From contig NZ_JRGM01000033.1 in assembly GCF_000764665.1 (NCBI RefSeq), forward strand, positions 1-38,800: DNA of 38,800 bases, in the 5' to 3' direction. Below are positions 26,291 through 34,948 of the stretch, piece by piece; the first letter of the stretch is position 1; each line of letters opens with the position of its first letter. The notes beneath the pieces are model-generated. The model was not told where the DNA came from. It did not search any database and worked only from the letters and a program-made list of their open reading frames with translations. The translations under genes were made by a program, and so were the position numbers. Source of the DNA: Aeromonas lacus (GTDB lineage Bacteria; Pseudomonadota; Gammaproteobacteria; Enterobacterales; Aeromonadaceae).

Positions 26291-28741
26291 TCAGCGTCCC
26301 TTAAGCAGCGGGAAGTAGCGCCGGTCAGCCTGACTCATATGGCCGACAACCAGCTCCTGAATGATGAAATTGAGCAGCTCGTCGTTGCCGAGGGTGCCAG
26401 CGCGGGCGGTGTTCATCAGCTGGGCCGCCTTGTGCAGCAGTTGCTGGTGGTCCTGACGGTGGGTCTCGAGCTCGGCGTAATCAAGCTCGGCCAGCAGGCT
26501 CTCCTCGAAGGTGAAGTGGTGGTGTGCCATCTCGAACAGGTTCTCCAGACTTTCCAGATAGAGGGCGGGATGGGCCTCATGATCCTTCATCCGCTCCAGC
26601 AGCCGGTTGGTGAGCACAAAGAGCTGGCGATGTTCGGCATCGATGCGGGGATGGCCGCACTCGTGGCTGCCCTGCCACACCAGCGAGCCCTGCGCGGGGT
26701 CGAGCCCGGCGGTATAGAGGCAGACCCGGCCGCGGTTTTTCGCCTGATACATCGCCTGATCCGCGTGGTGCATCAGGGTTTTGGCATCCTCGCCGTGCTC
26801 CGGATAGAGAGCGATCCCGATACTGCTGGAGATGCGCAGCTCCTGCTCGTCGCTCATCCTGAAGGGGTGACGCAGGCTGTGGTGGAGGTGGTCGGCGATG
26901 GTCAGCGCCTCGTCGCTGGTGTCGGGCAGCAGGATAACAAATTCGTCGCCGCCAAGGCGTGCCACCAGATCATGCTCCCGCACGCAGTAGCGCATCCGCT
27001 TGGCCACCATATTGAGCAGCACATCGCCGGTCTCATGGCCGAAGGTGTCGTTGATCGGCTTGAAGTGATCGAGATCGATGAACATCAAAGCCAAAGACTG
27101 GTCGGCGTTGTGCTCCAGCGCCTCTTTCAGCCGTTGCTGCAGCAGGCGGCGGTTAGGTAGACCGGTCAGGGGATCGTAGAAGGCGAGGCGGCGCATCATC
27201 TCCTCGCGGGCGGCCCGCTCGGTGATGTCGCGGGTTACCCCCAGAATGGCTTCTGGCTCTCCCTGCTCGTTGCCGTGCAGGGTGGTGATGGTCTCGGTGG
27301 CTACCAGATGGCCATCCTTGTGGCGCAGATCGGTGCGAATGACGCTGCGGGTCTGTTCATGTTCACCGCGATACCAGGCGGCGAGGGTGGCAGTGATCTC
27401 CTCCTTGAGTTTTATGCGCGCGGCATCGGGCAGCAGTCTCTTGAACGGCAGGGCGAACAGCTCGCTCGCGTTGTAACCGCTCAGCGGCTGGATGGCGGGG
27501 CTGATGTAGCGAAAGCGCAGGCTGGCGGTATCCATGGTCCAGATCACGTCGGCGCTGTTCTCCGCCACGAAGCGGTAGTGCTGCTCGCTCTGGGCCAGCT
27601 CGCGGGTGAGGCGCTGGCGGTCGCTCGACTCCTGACGCAGACGCAGGTAGAGGTGGAGGAAGATGCCGAGCAGGATCAGCAGGGTAAAGGTGATCAGCAT
27701 GGCGATGGCCACGCTCTTGTCGAGCAGTTGCCGCTGCTGGCGCAGCCGCTCCTTGGCCGGATTGTAGAGAAAGCGATCGAGGCTGATGTCGGAGGCGAGC
27801 AGGCCTGCCTCCCGATAGATATTGGCGATCTGCTGCCAGCGCTCCGGCTGCATATAGCCAGGTTCGACAAAGTCGGGCTGCATCAGCGAGCGGGTCTCGC
27901 GCGCTTCAAAGGTGAGCTGCTCGCGCCCGGCCCCGCTTGGCTCGCGCCCGGCGCGACTCGGATAGTGCTCCATGATCCAGTCGATCATCTCCTCCGGATT
28001 ATCCATGGCATAGCGCCAGCCGCGCAGGCTCGCCTGACGAAAGGCAAAGACCCGGCCGGGGCGGGCAGCCAGCTCCCGTTCGGAGGTAAAGAGGTTGTCG
28101 GCGTAAAAGTCGCTGTTGGCGCTGCGGGGACTGAAGACCCGATAGGGGATCTCCTTTTGCTGCAGGTAGAAGGGCTCCGTGGTGCTGTAGGCACTGATGG
28201 CATCCACCTTGCCGGAGAGCAGCGCCTCGACGCCGTTGTCATAGGGGAGGATCTGCCACGTCCGGGCGGGAATATGTTTGCTGAGATAGGTGAGCAGCTC
28301 GCCGGAGCCGGGTTCCAGCATCAGCCGCTTGCCGGCGAGATCGGCGGCATTGCGGATATCGGGGCGATCGAGCGTCAACAGCAGCAGGGGAGAGTGCTGC
28401 AGCATGGCGGCCAGCACCACCACCGGTTTGCCGGCGGAGCGGGCCAGCAGCAAGTCGCTGCCGCTGATGCCAAACTGCGCCTCGCCACTGGTCACTGCTT
28501 TGACCACATCGGTGTGGGGCGCGGCCTCACGCAGTGTGACGTTGAGTCCGGCCTCACGGTAGTAGCCCTTGGCGATGGCGGCGTAGTAACCGGCAAACTG
28601 GAACTGATGCTGCCAGGAGAGCTGGAGCGTCACCTGTTCTTCGGCCTTCAGCGGCACGCTTGCAAGCGCAGAGAACATCCAGCTGGCCAGCATGGGCAGG
28701 AACCAGAGCGTACAGCGTGGGGAGGGTTCGAGCTCCGTCAT
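26291..28741 (-). CDS. NMT1-type binding domain / PAS / GGDEF / haemerythrin diguanylate cyclase
   Basis: 816 residues with four modules. A signal sequence (about 8-33) leads to a periplasmic NMT1/THI5-like substrate-binding domain (about 35-290; LSWQHQFQFAGYYAAIAKGYY is the typical opening). One TM helix is at about 343-365. A PAS domain spans about 385-510, then GGDEF about 515-675 with intact GGDEF (597-601) and inhibitory I-site RxxD (Arg588-Asp591). The C-terminus is a bacteriohaemerythrin (about 688-812) with all expected di-iron ligands: His704, His742, Glu746, His761, His765, His801, Asp806. It should make c-di-GMP in response to a periplasmic ligand and to O2, NO or iron state. Start ATG 28741 gives the signal peptide; an upstream TTG frame start is unlikely. 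Monocistronic. Confidence 0.9.
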   Translation of the reverse strand: MTELEPSPRCTLWFLPMLASWMFSALASVPLKAEEQVTLQLSWQHQFQFAGYYAAIAKGYYREAGLNVTLREAAPHTDVVKAVTSGEAQFGISGSDLLLARSAGKPVVVLAAMLQHSPLLLLTLDRPDIRNAADLAGKRLMLEPGSGELLTYLSKHIPARTWQILPYDNGVEALLSGKVDAISAYSTTEPFYLQQKEIPYRVFSPRSANSDFYADNLFTSERELAARPGRVFAFRQASLRGWRYAMDNPEEMIDWIMEHYPSRAGREPSGAGREQLTFEARETRSLMQPDFVEPGYMQPERWQQIANIYREAGLLASDISLDRFLYNPAKERLRQQRQLLDKSVAIAMLITFTLLILLGIFLHLYLRLRQESSDRQRLTRELAQSEQHYRFVAENSADVIWTMDTASLRFRYISPAIQPLSGYNASELFALPFKRLLPDAARIKLKEEITATLAAWYRGEHEQTRSVIRTDLRHKDGHLVATETITTLHGNEQGEPEAILGVTRDITERAAREEMMRRLAFYDPLTGLPNRRLLQQRLKEALEHNADQSLALMFIDLDHFKPINDTFGHETGDVLLNMVAKRMRYCVREHDLVARLGGDEFVILLPDTSDEALTIADHLHHSLRHPFRMSDEQELRISSSIGIALYPEHGEDAKTLMHHADQAMYQAKNRGRVCLYTAGLDPAQGSLVWQGSHECGHPRIDAEHRQLFVLTNRLLERMKDHEAHPALYLESLENLFEMAHHHFTFEESLLAELDYAELETHRQDHQQLLHKAAQLMNTARAGTLGNDELLNFIIQELVVGHMSQADRRYFPLLKGR
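27919..27960. repeat. 21-bp in-frame tandem duplication within the diguanylate cyclase gene
   Basis: GCTCGCGCCCGGC occurs at 27919-27931 and again at 27940-27952, a 21-bp period. In the protein it gives two 7-residue units SRAGREP and SGAGREQ at about residues 262-275, at the end of the periplasmic binding domain. Confidence 0.75.
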
Positions 28742-29136
28742 ACAGGGTGTCTCTCGGGAGGCGGTATCAGAGCTAGAGTCAAACAATTTTTTGTAACCTG
28801 CAATAGGGGAAAAAGGCTAGCGGAGCAGGGCAGTAGCGGTATAAGAATTTGTTTTTGTATTTTTCATCACACTAATTGCCTGCGAAGTCTGTTTTCACAA
28901 CTTGTCTGCCCCATCACGGAGTCATATGGCTTGCGAAAATGGCTGCATTTTAGCCATTATCATGCCGTTTTTTCCTCCGAATCTTCGTTTAAATTGCCGC
29001 TTTTTGTCGGGAAAGCGTCAGCCTGTGTCGTCATATCACGCGATACTTCTGCGATGTTTTCCACATGAGGGAAATATGTATTCCGGTTGTTTGTTGATGG
29101 TTAAATCAGCCTCGTCGCCCGGTTGGCGAGCTCTGG
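28742..29136. other. Intergenic region between the divergent cyclase and lplA
   Basis: No convincing gene. A small plus-strand frame from ATG 28926 with a CGGAG-like site overlaps the lplA promoter and looks like chance. A short hairpin AATGGCT/AGCCATT (28938-28944 with 28952-28958) is the only structure seen. Confidence 0.5.
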
Positions 29137-29145
29137 TGTTATGAT
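29137..29145 (+). promoter_or_regulatory. Candidate extended -10 of lplA
   Basis: TGtTATGAT (TATGAT at 29140-29145), 30 bases before the lplA start. No good -35 at 17 bases, which fits an extended -10 promoter. Confidence 0.45.
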
Positions 29146-29175
29146 GTTCCCCCCTGTTCCGGATAAGGCTGTTTC

Positions 29176-30192
29176 ATGTCCCGCTTGCGTCTGCTTGTCT
29201 CCGACTCTCACGATCCCCTCTTCAACCTCGCCGTCGAGGAGTGCATCTTCCGCCAGATGGATCCCCGTCAGCGGGTGCTGTTCCTCTGGCGCAACGCCAA
29301 TACCGTGGTGATTGGCCGTGCCCAGAACCCGTGGAAGGAGTGCAACACCCGCCGCATGGAAGAGGACGGGGTGACGCTGGCTCGCCGCAGCAGCGGTGGT
29401 GGCGCCGTGTTTCACGACCTTGGCAACAGCTGCTTCACCTTCATGGCGGGCAAGCCGGAGTATGACAAAAGCGTCTCCACCGCCATCGTGCTGGACGGGC
29501 TCAAGCGATTGGGGATCGAGGCCTTTGCCTCCGGTCGCAACGACTTGCTGGTGGCGACCCCGGACGGGGAGCGCAAGGTATCGGGTTCGGCTTACAGGGA
29601 GACCCTGGATCGCGGGTTTCACCACGGCACCCTGCTGCTGGACGCCGATCTCGGCCGGCTCGCCAACTACCTCAACCCCGACCCCAAGAAGCTGGCGGCC
29701 AAGGGGATCAGCTCGGTACGCGGTCGGGTGGCCAATCTGTGCGAACTGCTGCCGGGGATTGACCACTATCAGGTGAGCAGTGCGCTGGCCGACGCCTTTT
29801 TTGAACACTATGGCGAGCGGGTGCAACCCGAGCACATCTCCCCGGAGCAGATGCCCGATCTGCCCGGCTTTGCCGAGACCTTCGCCCATCAGCGCAGCTG
29901 GGAGTGGAACTTTGGCCACGCGCCCGCCTTTACCCATCTGCTGGAAGAGCGCTTTGGCTGGGGCGGGGTGGAGCTGCACTTTGATGTGGAGAAGGGGAGT
30001 ATCGTGCGGGCGCAGATTTTCAGCGACACCCTGGATCCGGCACCCTTCGATCGGCTGGCCCAGCTGCTGGTGAGTTGTCCCTATCGTCCTGATGCGGTCG
30101 CCAGCTGTTTGCAAGGGTGGCAGGGGGAGTTCCCGGCCTGTAATGAGTCGTTGACCGAGTTTGCCGACTGGCTGCTGGCTGCGCTGCGCTGA
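29176..30192 (+). CDS. lplA: Lipoate-protein ligase A
   Basis: 338 residues, identical in length to E. coli LplA. It activates lipoate with ATP and attaches it to lipoyl domains of 2-oxoacid dehydrogenases and GcvH, in the cytoplasm. Motifs: the N-terminal NLAVEECIF, the lipoate-binding [12 protein letters not shown] (about residues 70-81), and SGSAYRE with the conserved loop after it. A C-terminal accessory domain (about 250-338) is present. ATG 29176 is taken because it directly starts the conserved [11 protein letters not shown]; the ribosome site is weak (GGATAAGG further up). Followed by its own terminator. Confidence 0.96.
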   Translation: MSRLRLLVSDSHDPLFNLAVEECIFRQMDPRQRVLFLWRNANTVVIGRAQNPWKECNTRRMEEDGVTLARRSSGGGAVFHDLGNSCFTFMAGKPEYDKSVSTAIVLDGLKRLGIEAFASGRNDLLVATPDGERKVSGSAYRETLDRGFHHGTLLLDADLGRLANYLNPDPKKLAAKGISSVRGRVANLCELLPGIDHYQVSSALADAFFEHYGERVQPEHISPEQMPDLPGFAETFAHQRSWEWNFGHAPAFTHLLEERFGWGGVELHFDVEKGSIVRAQIFSDTLDPAPFDRLAQLLVSCPYRPDAVASCLQGWQGEFPACNESLTEFADWLLAALR

Positions 30193-30208
30193 AGGCACCA
30201 CAGCTGAA

Positions 30209-30222
30209 GTGATCGGGATCAC
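30209..30222 (+). promoter_or_regulatory. Candidate CRP-type site between lplA and the decarboxylase gene
   Basis: GTGA-N6-TCAC, a perfect GTGATC/GATCAC inverted repeat around GG. It matches the core of the CRP half-sites but not the flanking T and A. It is 157 bases upstream of the decarboxylase start, and the lplA terminator lies between, so a role is doubtful. Confidence 0.35.
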
Positions 30223-30228
30223 GAAATA

Positions 30229-30258
30229 TAAAGAGGCGCATAAAAAGCGCCTTTTTTC
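30229..30258 (+). terminator. Rho-independent terminator of lplA
   Basis: Stem AGGCGC/GCGCCT (30234-30239 with 30247-30252), 7-nt A-rich loop, then six T. Confidence 0.85.
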
Positions 30259-30319
30259 AGCCCCTTGCTATGGCTAAAACATAATAAAAAGTATGGCAGA
30301 CCATTAGTTATTGTCTCTG

Positions 30320-30346
30320 TTGATGCGCCAGACCCGGGAGTATAAG
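30320..30346 (+). promoter_or_regulatory. Candidate promoter of the decarboxylase gene
   Basis: TTGATG (30320-30325), 15-base spacer, TATAAG (30341-30346), 32 bases before the start codon. Spacing is short, so only a moderate candidate. Confidence 0.45.
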
Positions 30347-30378
30347 GGCCGCACATTTGCTGTACTAATGGTATAAAA

Positions 30379-32073
30379 ATGAGTGACTTAGTTTATCTTC
30401 AAGACCAAAGCGTCAACGCCGTATCCCCTCTGTTCGCCAGCCGGTTTGCCAGCGTTAAAGCCAATTTTTTCTCACGTAATCCAGATCTCTGGCCGGTCTT
30501 TCGCGAACCCGGATTTGCCACCCTCAATGAATTTCGTGCCCGTGGTCTGGCCCCGGATACCCGCCTGAATGCCTGGCCAGATGGCCGCGCGCGCCTTGCC
30601 GATCTCTGCGAGACCATGCCGGTGCCCGCCACCATGCGCACTCCGGGCGAGCCGATGGCCGAGCTGCTGTTTGCCGCCGCGCTGTCGAAGGATTGGGAAA
30701 ACCCCTCCAGCGTCGAGAATGTCGTCACCATGTCGGCAGATCCCGCCATCTACGGCGCCCAGATGGGCATTTTGGCCAACCCCAATCTGGTCTACTCCGA
30801 ATATGCCGGAGTGGCTGAGGAGCTGGAGAAGAAAGTAGTGCGCCAGATTGCGCTGCTGGCGGGATATGACCCCGAGCGTGCCACCGGTATCTTCACCCAG
30901 GGGGGGACCTTCTGTAACCTCTACGGCTACCTGCTCGGCATTCGCAAAAGCTTGCCAGAAGCCAAGCACAAGGGGCTTGGCCACTATCAGGATTACCGCA
31001 TCATCAACTCCCAGGGCGGTCACTACTCCAATATCACCAACCTCTCCCTGCTCGGGGTCGACATCGAGAACAAGACCATCCGTATTCAGGTGGGCGAGAA
31101 CAACGACATCGATCTCGACCATCTCGAACGCACCCTGACCGCCTGTTTTGCCCTGAAACATGTGGTGCCCGCCATCATGCTCACTATGGGCACCACCGAC
31201 ACCTTCGGGGTGGATCAGATCAAGCCGGTGTTTGAGCTGCGCAATCGCCTCTGCGAGCAGTTCGAGGTGGTGGTCAAACCGCATATCCACGTCGATGCCG
31301 CCATTGGCTGGTCGATGATCTTCTTCCTCGATTACGACTTTGCCGTCAACCCGCTTGGCATCAATGCCGCGACCCTGGCCGGGATCGAGCGCAACGTGGC
31401 GCGCTTTGCCGAGCTCAAATATGCCGACTCCTTCACTGTCGACTTCCAGAAGTGGGGTTATGTGCCCTACACCTCCAGTCTGGTGATGATTAAGGAGCAG
31501 GATGACCTCAAGGCGATGGAGAACGATCCGGAGAACTTCTCCTACTTCGAGCGGGATATTCAGGGTCAGACCCACCTGCAATCCACCATCGAGTGCTCCC
31601 GCGGCGCGAGCGGCCTGTTCGGCGCCTATGCGGCGCTCAACTATATGGGAGTGGAGGGGTATCGCATCGTGCTGGCCCACTGCCTGCAAAATGCCAATTA
31701 CTTCCGCTTCCGGTTAAGCCAGCTGGGCAATGTCAAGCTGGTAGCGCAGGAGAATCAGGGACCGAGTGTCGGCTTCAAGATTTACAACCCCGAGTGGGTG
31801 AGCGATCCGGAGGCCGAGTTTGCCTTCGAGCTGGCCCGCTCCAGCGATCCCGCCTACAAGGCGCGGCTGCAGCGCAACACCGACTATCACCGCAGCCTGT
31901 TCAAGGGGCGCGGCAAAGTCGGGCTCTACACCAACTGGGTGGAGGCGGTGGCTCACTCCGACTATGACGCCCGCGGCAAATACTCCTACATCGCCGGGGA
32001 GAAGGCGGTCTTTATGAACCCTGCCTGCACTCGCGAGCAGATCGACGCCTTTATCGACCATATTCGCGGTTAG
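30379..32073 (+). CDS. panP: PLP-dependent decarboxylase, probable aspartate 1-decarboxylase PanP
   Basis: 564 residues, group II amino-acid decarboxylase fold (fold type I). The PLP-contact motif HIHVDAAIGW (with Asp) and the Schiff-base lysine in DFQKWGYVPYTSSLV are present; GIFTQGGTFCN is the substrate/PLP-phosphate loop. Length and overall pattern match the family proposed as PanP, which makes beta-alanine for pantothenate in proteobacteria lacking the pyruvoyl enzyme PanD. I recognise it by overall resemblance; glutamate or diaminobutyrate decarboxylase are the alternatives, since these share all motifs quoted. ATG 30379 has no strong ribosome site. Terminator at 32132. Confidence 0.7.
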   Translation: MSDLVYLQDQSVNAVSPLFASRFASVKANFFSRNPDLWPVFREPGFATLNEFRARGLAPDTRLNAWPDGRARLADLCETMPVPATMRTPGEPMAELLFAAALSKDWENPSSVENVVTMSADPAIYGAQMGILANPNLVYSEYAGVAEELEKKVVRQIALLAGYDPERATGIFTQGGTFCNLYGYLLGIRKSLPEAKHKGLGHYQDYRIINSQGGHYSNITNLSLLGVDIENKTIRIQVGENNDIDLDHLERTLTACFALKHVVPAIMLTMGTTDTFGVDQIKPVFELRNRLCEQFEVVVKPHIHVDAAIGWSMIFFLDYDFAVNPLGINAATLAGIERNVARFAELKYADSFTVDFQKWGYVPYTSSLVMIKEQDDLKAMENDPENFSYFERDIQGQTHLQSTIECSRGASGLFGAYAALNYMGVEGYRIVLAHCLQNANYFRFRLSQLGNVKLVAQENQGPSVGFKIYNPEWVSDPEAEFAFELARSSDPAYKARLQRNTDYHRSLFKGRGKVGLYTNWVEAVAHSDYDARGKYSYIAGEKAVFMNPACTREQIDAFIDHIRG

Positions 32074-32131
32074 CGGCCGTTCAATCACAAGCTGACTGGC
32101 CTTGAGTCGATACCAGACAGGCCGGTATCAA

Positions 32132-32160
32132 AAGGGCAAGCCGATCGGCTTGCCCTTGTT
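32132..32160 (+). terminator. Bidirectional terminator between panP and the SDR-like gene
   Basis: A perfect palindrome with 12-bp arms AAGGGCAAGCCG/CGGCTTGCCCTT (32132-32143 with 32146-32157). T-rich on both sides (weak on plus, CCCTTTT on minus), placed between two convergent genes. Confidence 0.8.
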
Positions 32161-32186
32161 GTTGATGGGAGCTCGAGATGCCGTGG

Positions 32187-32816
32187 TCAGAGGCGCAGCA
32201 GCTGCTCGTTCGCGACAATCTCGCATCCGGCGGGTTGCCGGGAGAGGACGATCATGGCGTGGGCTACCTGACTGGCCTCGATGGCGCGCCAGCGGGCGAG
32301 CTTGCCCACCAGCAGCGGTCGAAACAGCGGATAGATGGTCTGAAAGATCTGCTCCGAGCGGCGCGGCGGTTGGCGATCCCCCAGCAGCATGGCTGGCCGC
32401 ACGATGGCGAGCCGCGGCCAGGATTGGACTAGCAGTGCCTGTTCCATCTCCCCCTTGGTACGTGGATAGAGTGCCGGTGAGCTGGCACTGGCCCCCATGC
32501 TCGAGACCACGATGAGGCGCTGACAACCGTGGCGGCGGGCCAGTTCGGCAAAGGCGATCACATAGTCGAGATCGACCCGGCGAAACGCCTCGGCTGAGCC
32601 GGCATCCTTGCGGGTGGTGCCCAGCGCACAGAAGGCGATATCGACCGGTCGGGGCAGGGTGACGCTGGCCAGATCATCAAAATCGACCGGCAACCAGTGG
32701 TGTGCCTCCTTGCCCGGCTTGCGGCAGAGCAGGGTCAGCTCGTGTTCGGCGGGCAACTGTTTTAGCAGCTCGCGGCCAATCAGGCCGCTGGCTCCGGCAA
32801 TCAGGATCCGGCTCAT
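32187..32816 (-). CDS. NAD(P)-binding protein, atypical SDR (HTATIP2/YwnB-like)
   Basis: 209 residues. N-terminal Rossmann motif GASGLIGRELL (GxxGxxG, residues 8-18), LLCRKPG after beta-2, AFCALGTTRKDAGS, then VSSMGASASSPALYPRTKGEME with the SDR-like Y-x3-K spacing (YPRTK), and IVRPAMLLGDR. This resembles the oxidoreductase HTATIP2-like group of atypical SDRs; substrate unknown. ATG 32816 has AGGAAGAG upstream. Single gene with the bamE terminator upstream. Confidence 0.8.
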   Translation of the reverse strand: MSRILIAGASGLIGRELLKQLPAEHELTLLCRKPGKEAHHWLPVDFDDLASVTLPRPVDIAFCALGTTRKDAGSAEAFRRVDLDYVIAFAELARRHGCQRLIVVSSMGASASSPALYPRTKGEMEQALLVQSWPRLAIVRPAMLLGDRQPPRRSEQIFQTIYPLFRPLLVGKLARWRAIEASQVAHAMIVLSRQPAGCEIVANEQLLRL

Positions 32817-32902
32817 GGTTCTCTTCCTGTGTCGCTCCGGTAGGAAGTGTCAGCATCGGGCAAACGGCAGCACTCTGCAATCTGCGCTTGCGTGCCGGGG
32901 GA

Positions 32903-32931
32903 TAAAACAAAACCGGCGCGAGGCCGGTTTT
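32903..32931 (-). terminator. Rho-independent terminator of bamE
   Basis: A 9-bp stem AAAACCGGC/GCCGGTTTT (32909-32917 with 32923-32931). On the minus strand it is followed by GTTTTATC. It lies 9 bases after the bamE stop. Confidence 0.88.
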
Positions 32932-32939
32932 GCGAGATA

Positions 32940-33278
32940 TCAGAGCGGGGTGTGGAATGCCGCTGGCAGCGGGAAGTCACCCGTTACCGTGGTGAGCCTG
33001 TCGTTGGCGAAGGTGACGGTGAGCTCTTTGCGCTCCTTGTCGCCGTGGCCTGGCTGGAATTCATAGAGGTAGTACCAGGTGTTGGGGTCAAAGCCGTCAC
33101 GCAGCATGGGGGTCCCCAGTACATAGCTGACCTGCTCGCGGGTCATCCCCTGGCGCAGTTTGTCGACCTGTTTTTGTTCCACATAGTTGCCTTGGGGAAT
33201 ATCGATACGATAGACCAGGCTGCAACCGGAGAGGGTGAGGGCGGTCAGGGCCGCGGCAATCAGGTGTTTCATCCGCAT
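32940..33278 (-). CDS. bamE: Outer-membrane assembly lipoprotein BamE (SmpA)
   Basis: 112 residues. A lipoprotein signal with lipobox LSGC (Cys19) opens the protein. The mature part carries the BamE pattern YRIDIPQGNYVEQ, then VDKLRQGMTREQVSYVLGTPML and WYYLYEF, as in E. coli SmpA. It binds phosphatidylglycerol and BamD in the BAM complex at the inner face of the outer membrane. ATG 33278 and ATG 33272 are both possible; neither has a strong ribosome site. In E. coli bamE follows recN; here it lies about 22 kb away. Confidence 0.94.
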   Translation of the reverse strand: MRMKHLIAAALTALTLSGCSLVYRIDIPQGNYVEQKQVDKLRQGMTREQVSYVLGTPMLRDGFDPNTWYYLYEFQPGHGDKERKELTVTFANDRLTTVTGDFPLPAAFHTPL

Positions 33279-33370
33279 AACGAGTTCAGATCATCCATAC
33301 AGTCTTTTTTGGCTCGGCAAATCATACCGACTCCCTCCACGGAAGTAAAAAGCCATTGATCCATCAGCCA

Positions 33371-33398
33371 ATAAAAAGGGCCGCACTGCGACCCTTTC
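33371..33398 (-). terminator. Terminator of yiaY
   Basis: Stem AAAGGG with an inner CGCA/TGCG, closing to CCCTTT and running into TTTTTATT on the minus strand, 18 bases after the yiaY stop. Confidence 0.75.
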
Positions 33399-33415
33399 TG
33401 GCAATCCGGCAGCCG

Positions 33416-34567
33416 TTACATGGCGGCGCGGAAGATGGCGACGATCTCTTCGTGGCTTGCCTGTTTCGGGTTGGTGAAGCCGCAGGCATCTTTCAGGGCG
33501 TTGCTGGCCAGGGTATCGAAGTCATCAGCCTTGACGCCGAGCTGCTCCAGCCCGGCCGGGATCTTCACATCCAGCGCCAGCTGCTTGATGGCGGCAATGG
33601 CAGCGGCGGCGCCCTGCTCGTCGTTCATGGCGCTTACGTCCACCCCCATGTAGCGGGCCACATCCTTCAGACGAGCGGCGCTCACCTGGGCGTTGAACGC
33701 CTGAACGTGGGGCAGCAGCACGGCGTTGCAGACACCGTGGGGCAGGTCGTAGAAACCGCCCAGCTGGTGGGCCATGGCGTGCACATAGCCGAGGCTTGCG
33801 TTGTTGAAGGCCATGCCGGCCAGGAACTGGGCATAGGCCATCTGCTCGCGGGCATGCAGGTCATCGCCCTGGTTGACGGCGGTGCGCAGGTGCTTGGCGA
33901 TCAGCTCGATGGCCATCACGGCGCTGGCATCGGTCACTGGAGTGGCGATGGTGGAGACATAGGCCTCGATGGCGTGGGTCAGCGCATCCATACCGGTGGC
34001 GGCGGTGAGACCGGCCGGCTTGGCCAGCATCAGCTCGGGGTCGTTGACCGACATCAGCGGGGTAACGTGCTTGTCGATGATGGCCATTTTCACGTGGCGC
34101 GCTTCGTCGGTGATGATGCAGAAGCGGGTCATCTCGGAGGCGGTACCGGCGGTAGTGTTGATGGCGATAAGCGGCAGCTGCGGCTTGGCGGAGCGATCCA
34201 CCCCTTCGTAATCCTTGATGTTGCCACCGTTGGCGGCCACCAGCGCGATGCCCTTGGCGCAGTCGTGGGGCGAGCCGCCACCCAGCGAGATGACGCAGTC
34301 ACAGCCGTTGGCCTTGATCATCGCCAGACCCGCTTCGACGTTGCTGGTAGTGGGGTTGGGTTTGGTCTCATCGAAAACTGCGCTTTCAATGCCATGTTCA
34401 GCCAGCAGGGTGGTGAGCTTGGCGACCACGCCGATCTGGTTGAGGATTTTGTCGGTGACGATCAGCGCCTTGCGATAGCCGTAACCCTTGATATCGGCGG
34501 CAGCCTCTTGCAGACAGCCGGCACCCATCAGGTTGATTGCTGGAATATAGAACTTGAATGTAGCCAT
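33416..34567 (-). CDS. yiaY: Iron-containing alcohol dehydrogenase YiaY (L-threonine dehydrogenase-like)
   Basis: 383 residues, very close to E. coli YiaY over its length (for example [22 protein letters not shown] and [21 protein letters not shown]). It is an NAD-dependent, Fe2+-type group III dehydrogenase; the NAD motif is GGGSPHD and metal ligands lie in [16 protein letters not shown]. YiaY oxidises L-threonine in vitro; the related FucO acts on lactaldehyde. The start ATG 34567 begins [13 protein letters not shown]; the longer frame to 34678 runs through the promoter region. Single-gene unit, divergent from udp across 381 bases with palindromic operators. Confidence 0.93.
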   Translation of the reverse strand: MATFKFYIPAINLMGAGCLQEAAADIKGYGYRKALIVTDKILNQIGVVAKLTTLLAEHGIESAVFDETKPNPTTSNVEAGLAMIKANGCDCVISLGGGSPHDCAKGIALVAANGGNIKDYEGVDRSAKPQLPLIAINTTAGTASEMTRFCIITDEARHVKMAIIDKHVTPLMSVNDPELMLAKPAGLTAATGMDALTHAIEAYVSTIATPVTDASAVMAIELIAKHLRTAVNQGDDLHAREQMAYAQFLAGMAFNNASLGYVHAMAHQLGGFYDLPHGVCNAVLLPHVQAFNAQVSAARLKDVARYMGVDVSAMNDEQGAAAAIAAIKQLALDVKIPAGLEQLGVKADDFDTLASNALKDACGFTNPKQASHEEIVAIFRAAM

Positions 34568-34728
34568 GATGGACTCCCTATAGTTAGCCATTAAGTGGTA
34601 ATTGGCTGCCACGTTACCATCTTGATGGGGATACAAAAGCATCTGTTTTGCAACTTTACGGGGGCGATCACGGGACATTAATTAAGCGTTGAACCGGGCT
34701 TGACTTTCCCTGTTACATCCCGATTTCC

Positions 34729-34744
34729 TGAAAAACGTTTTTCA
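34729..34744. promoter_or_regulatory. Palindrome TGAAAAACGTTTTTCA (LacI/GalR-type operator candidate 1)
   Basis: A perfect 16-base palindrome with central CG, the shape of LacI-family operators, in the yiaY-udp divergent region. Confidence 0.55.
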
Positions 34745-34762
34745 ATTAATTCATCAGGTTAG

Positions 34763-34772
34763 AAAACGTTTT
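34763..34772. promoter_or_regulatory. Palindrome AAAACGTTTT (operator candidate 2)
   Basis: The same core as candidate 1; its centre is 31 bases away, close to three helical turns, so both face the same side of the DNA. Similar in the centre to PurR sites but matching the full consensus only partly. Confidence 0.5.
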
Positions 34773-34826
34773 GCCTGCTCTTTGATGTTGTCAATGCGTG
34801 GAAGTGTGAGGCGCTTCAAGGAATTG

Positions 34827-34838
34827 GAAAGCGCTTTC
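34827..34838. promoter_or_regulatory. Palindrome GAAAGCGCTTTC (operator candidate 3)
   Basis: A perfect 12-base palindrome with a GCGC centre, 65 bases from candidate 2 and about 40 bases upstream of the udp -35. Confidence 0.5.
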
Positions 34839-34876
34839 GACCATAGTTGGCGCCTCCCCGAAGAGGGGGTAAAGGC

Positions 34877-34905
34877 TTGAAAGTATCATAAAGAATCATC
34901 TTAAT
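34877..34905 (+). promoter_or_regulatory. Candidate sigma-70 promoter of udp
   Basis: TTGAAA (34877-34882), 17-base spacer, CTTAAT (34900-34905), 43 bases before the start codon. Confidence 0.55.
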
Positions 34906-34948
34906 TTGCGTCCTGACCATGCTGGCAGGGGGCAACCAGGAGTCCAAT

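Noticed and set aside
28926..29144. Small plus-strand frame before lplA with a CGGAG-like site
   Set aside because: It overlaps the likely lplA promoter, has irregular composition and no recognisable feature.
30209..30222. CRP site as regulator of panP
   Set aside because: Kept only as a low-confidence feature: it is upstream of the lplA terminator and 157 bases from the panP start, outside usual CRP positions.
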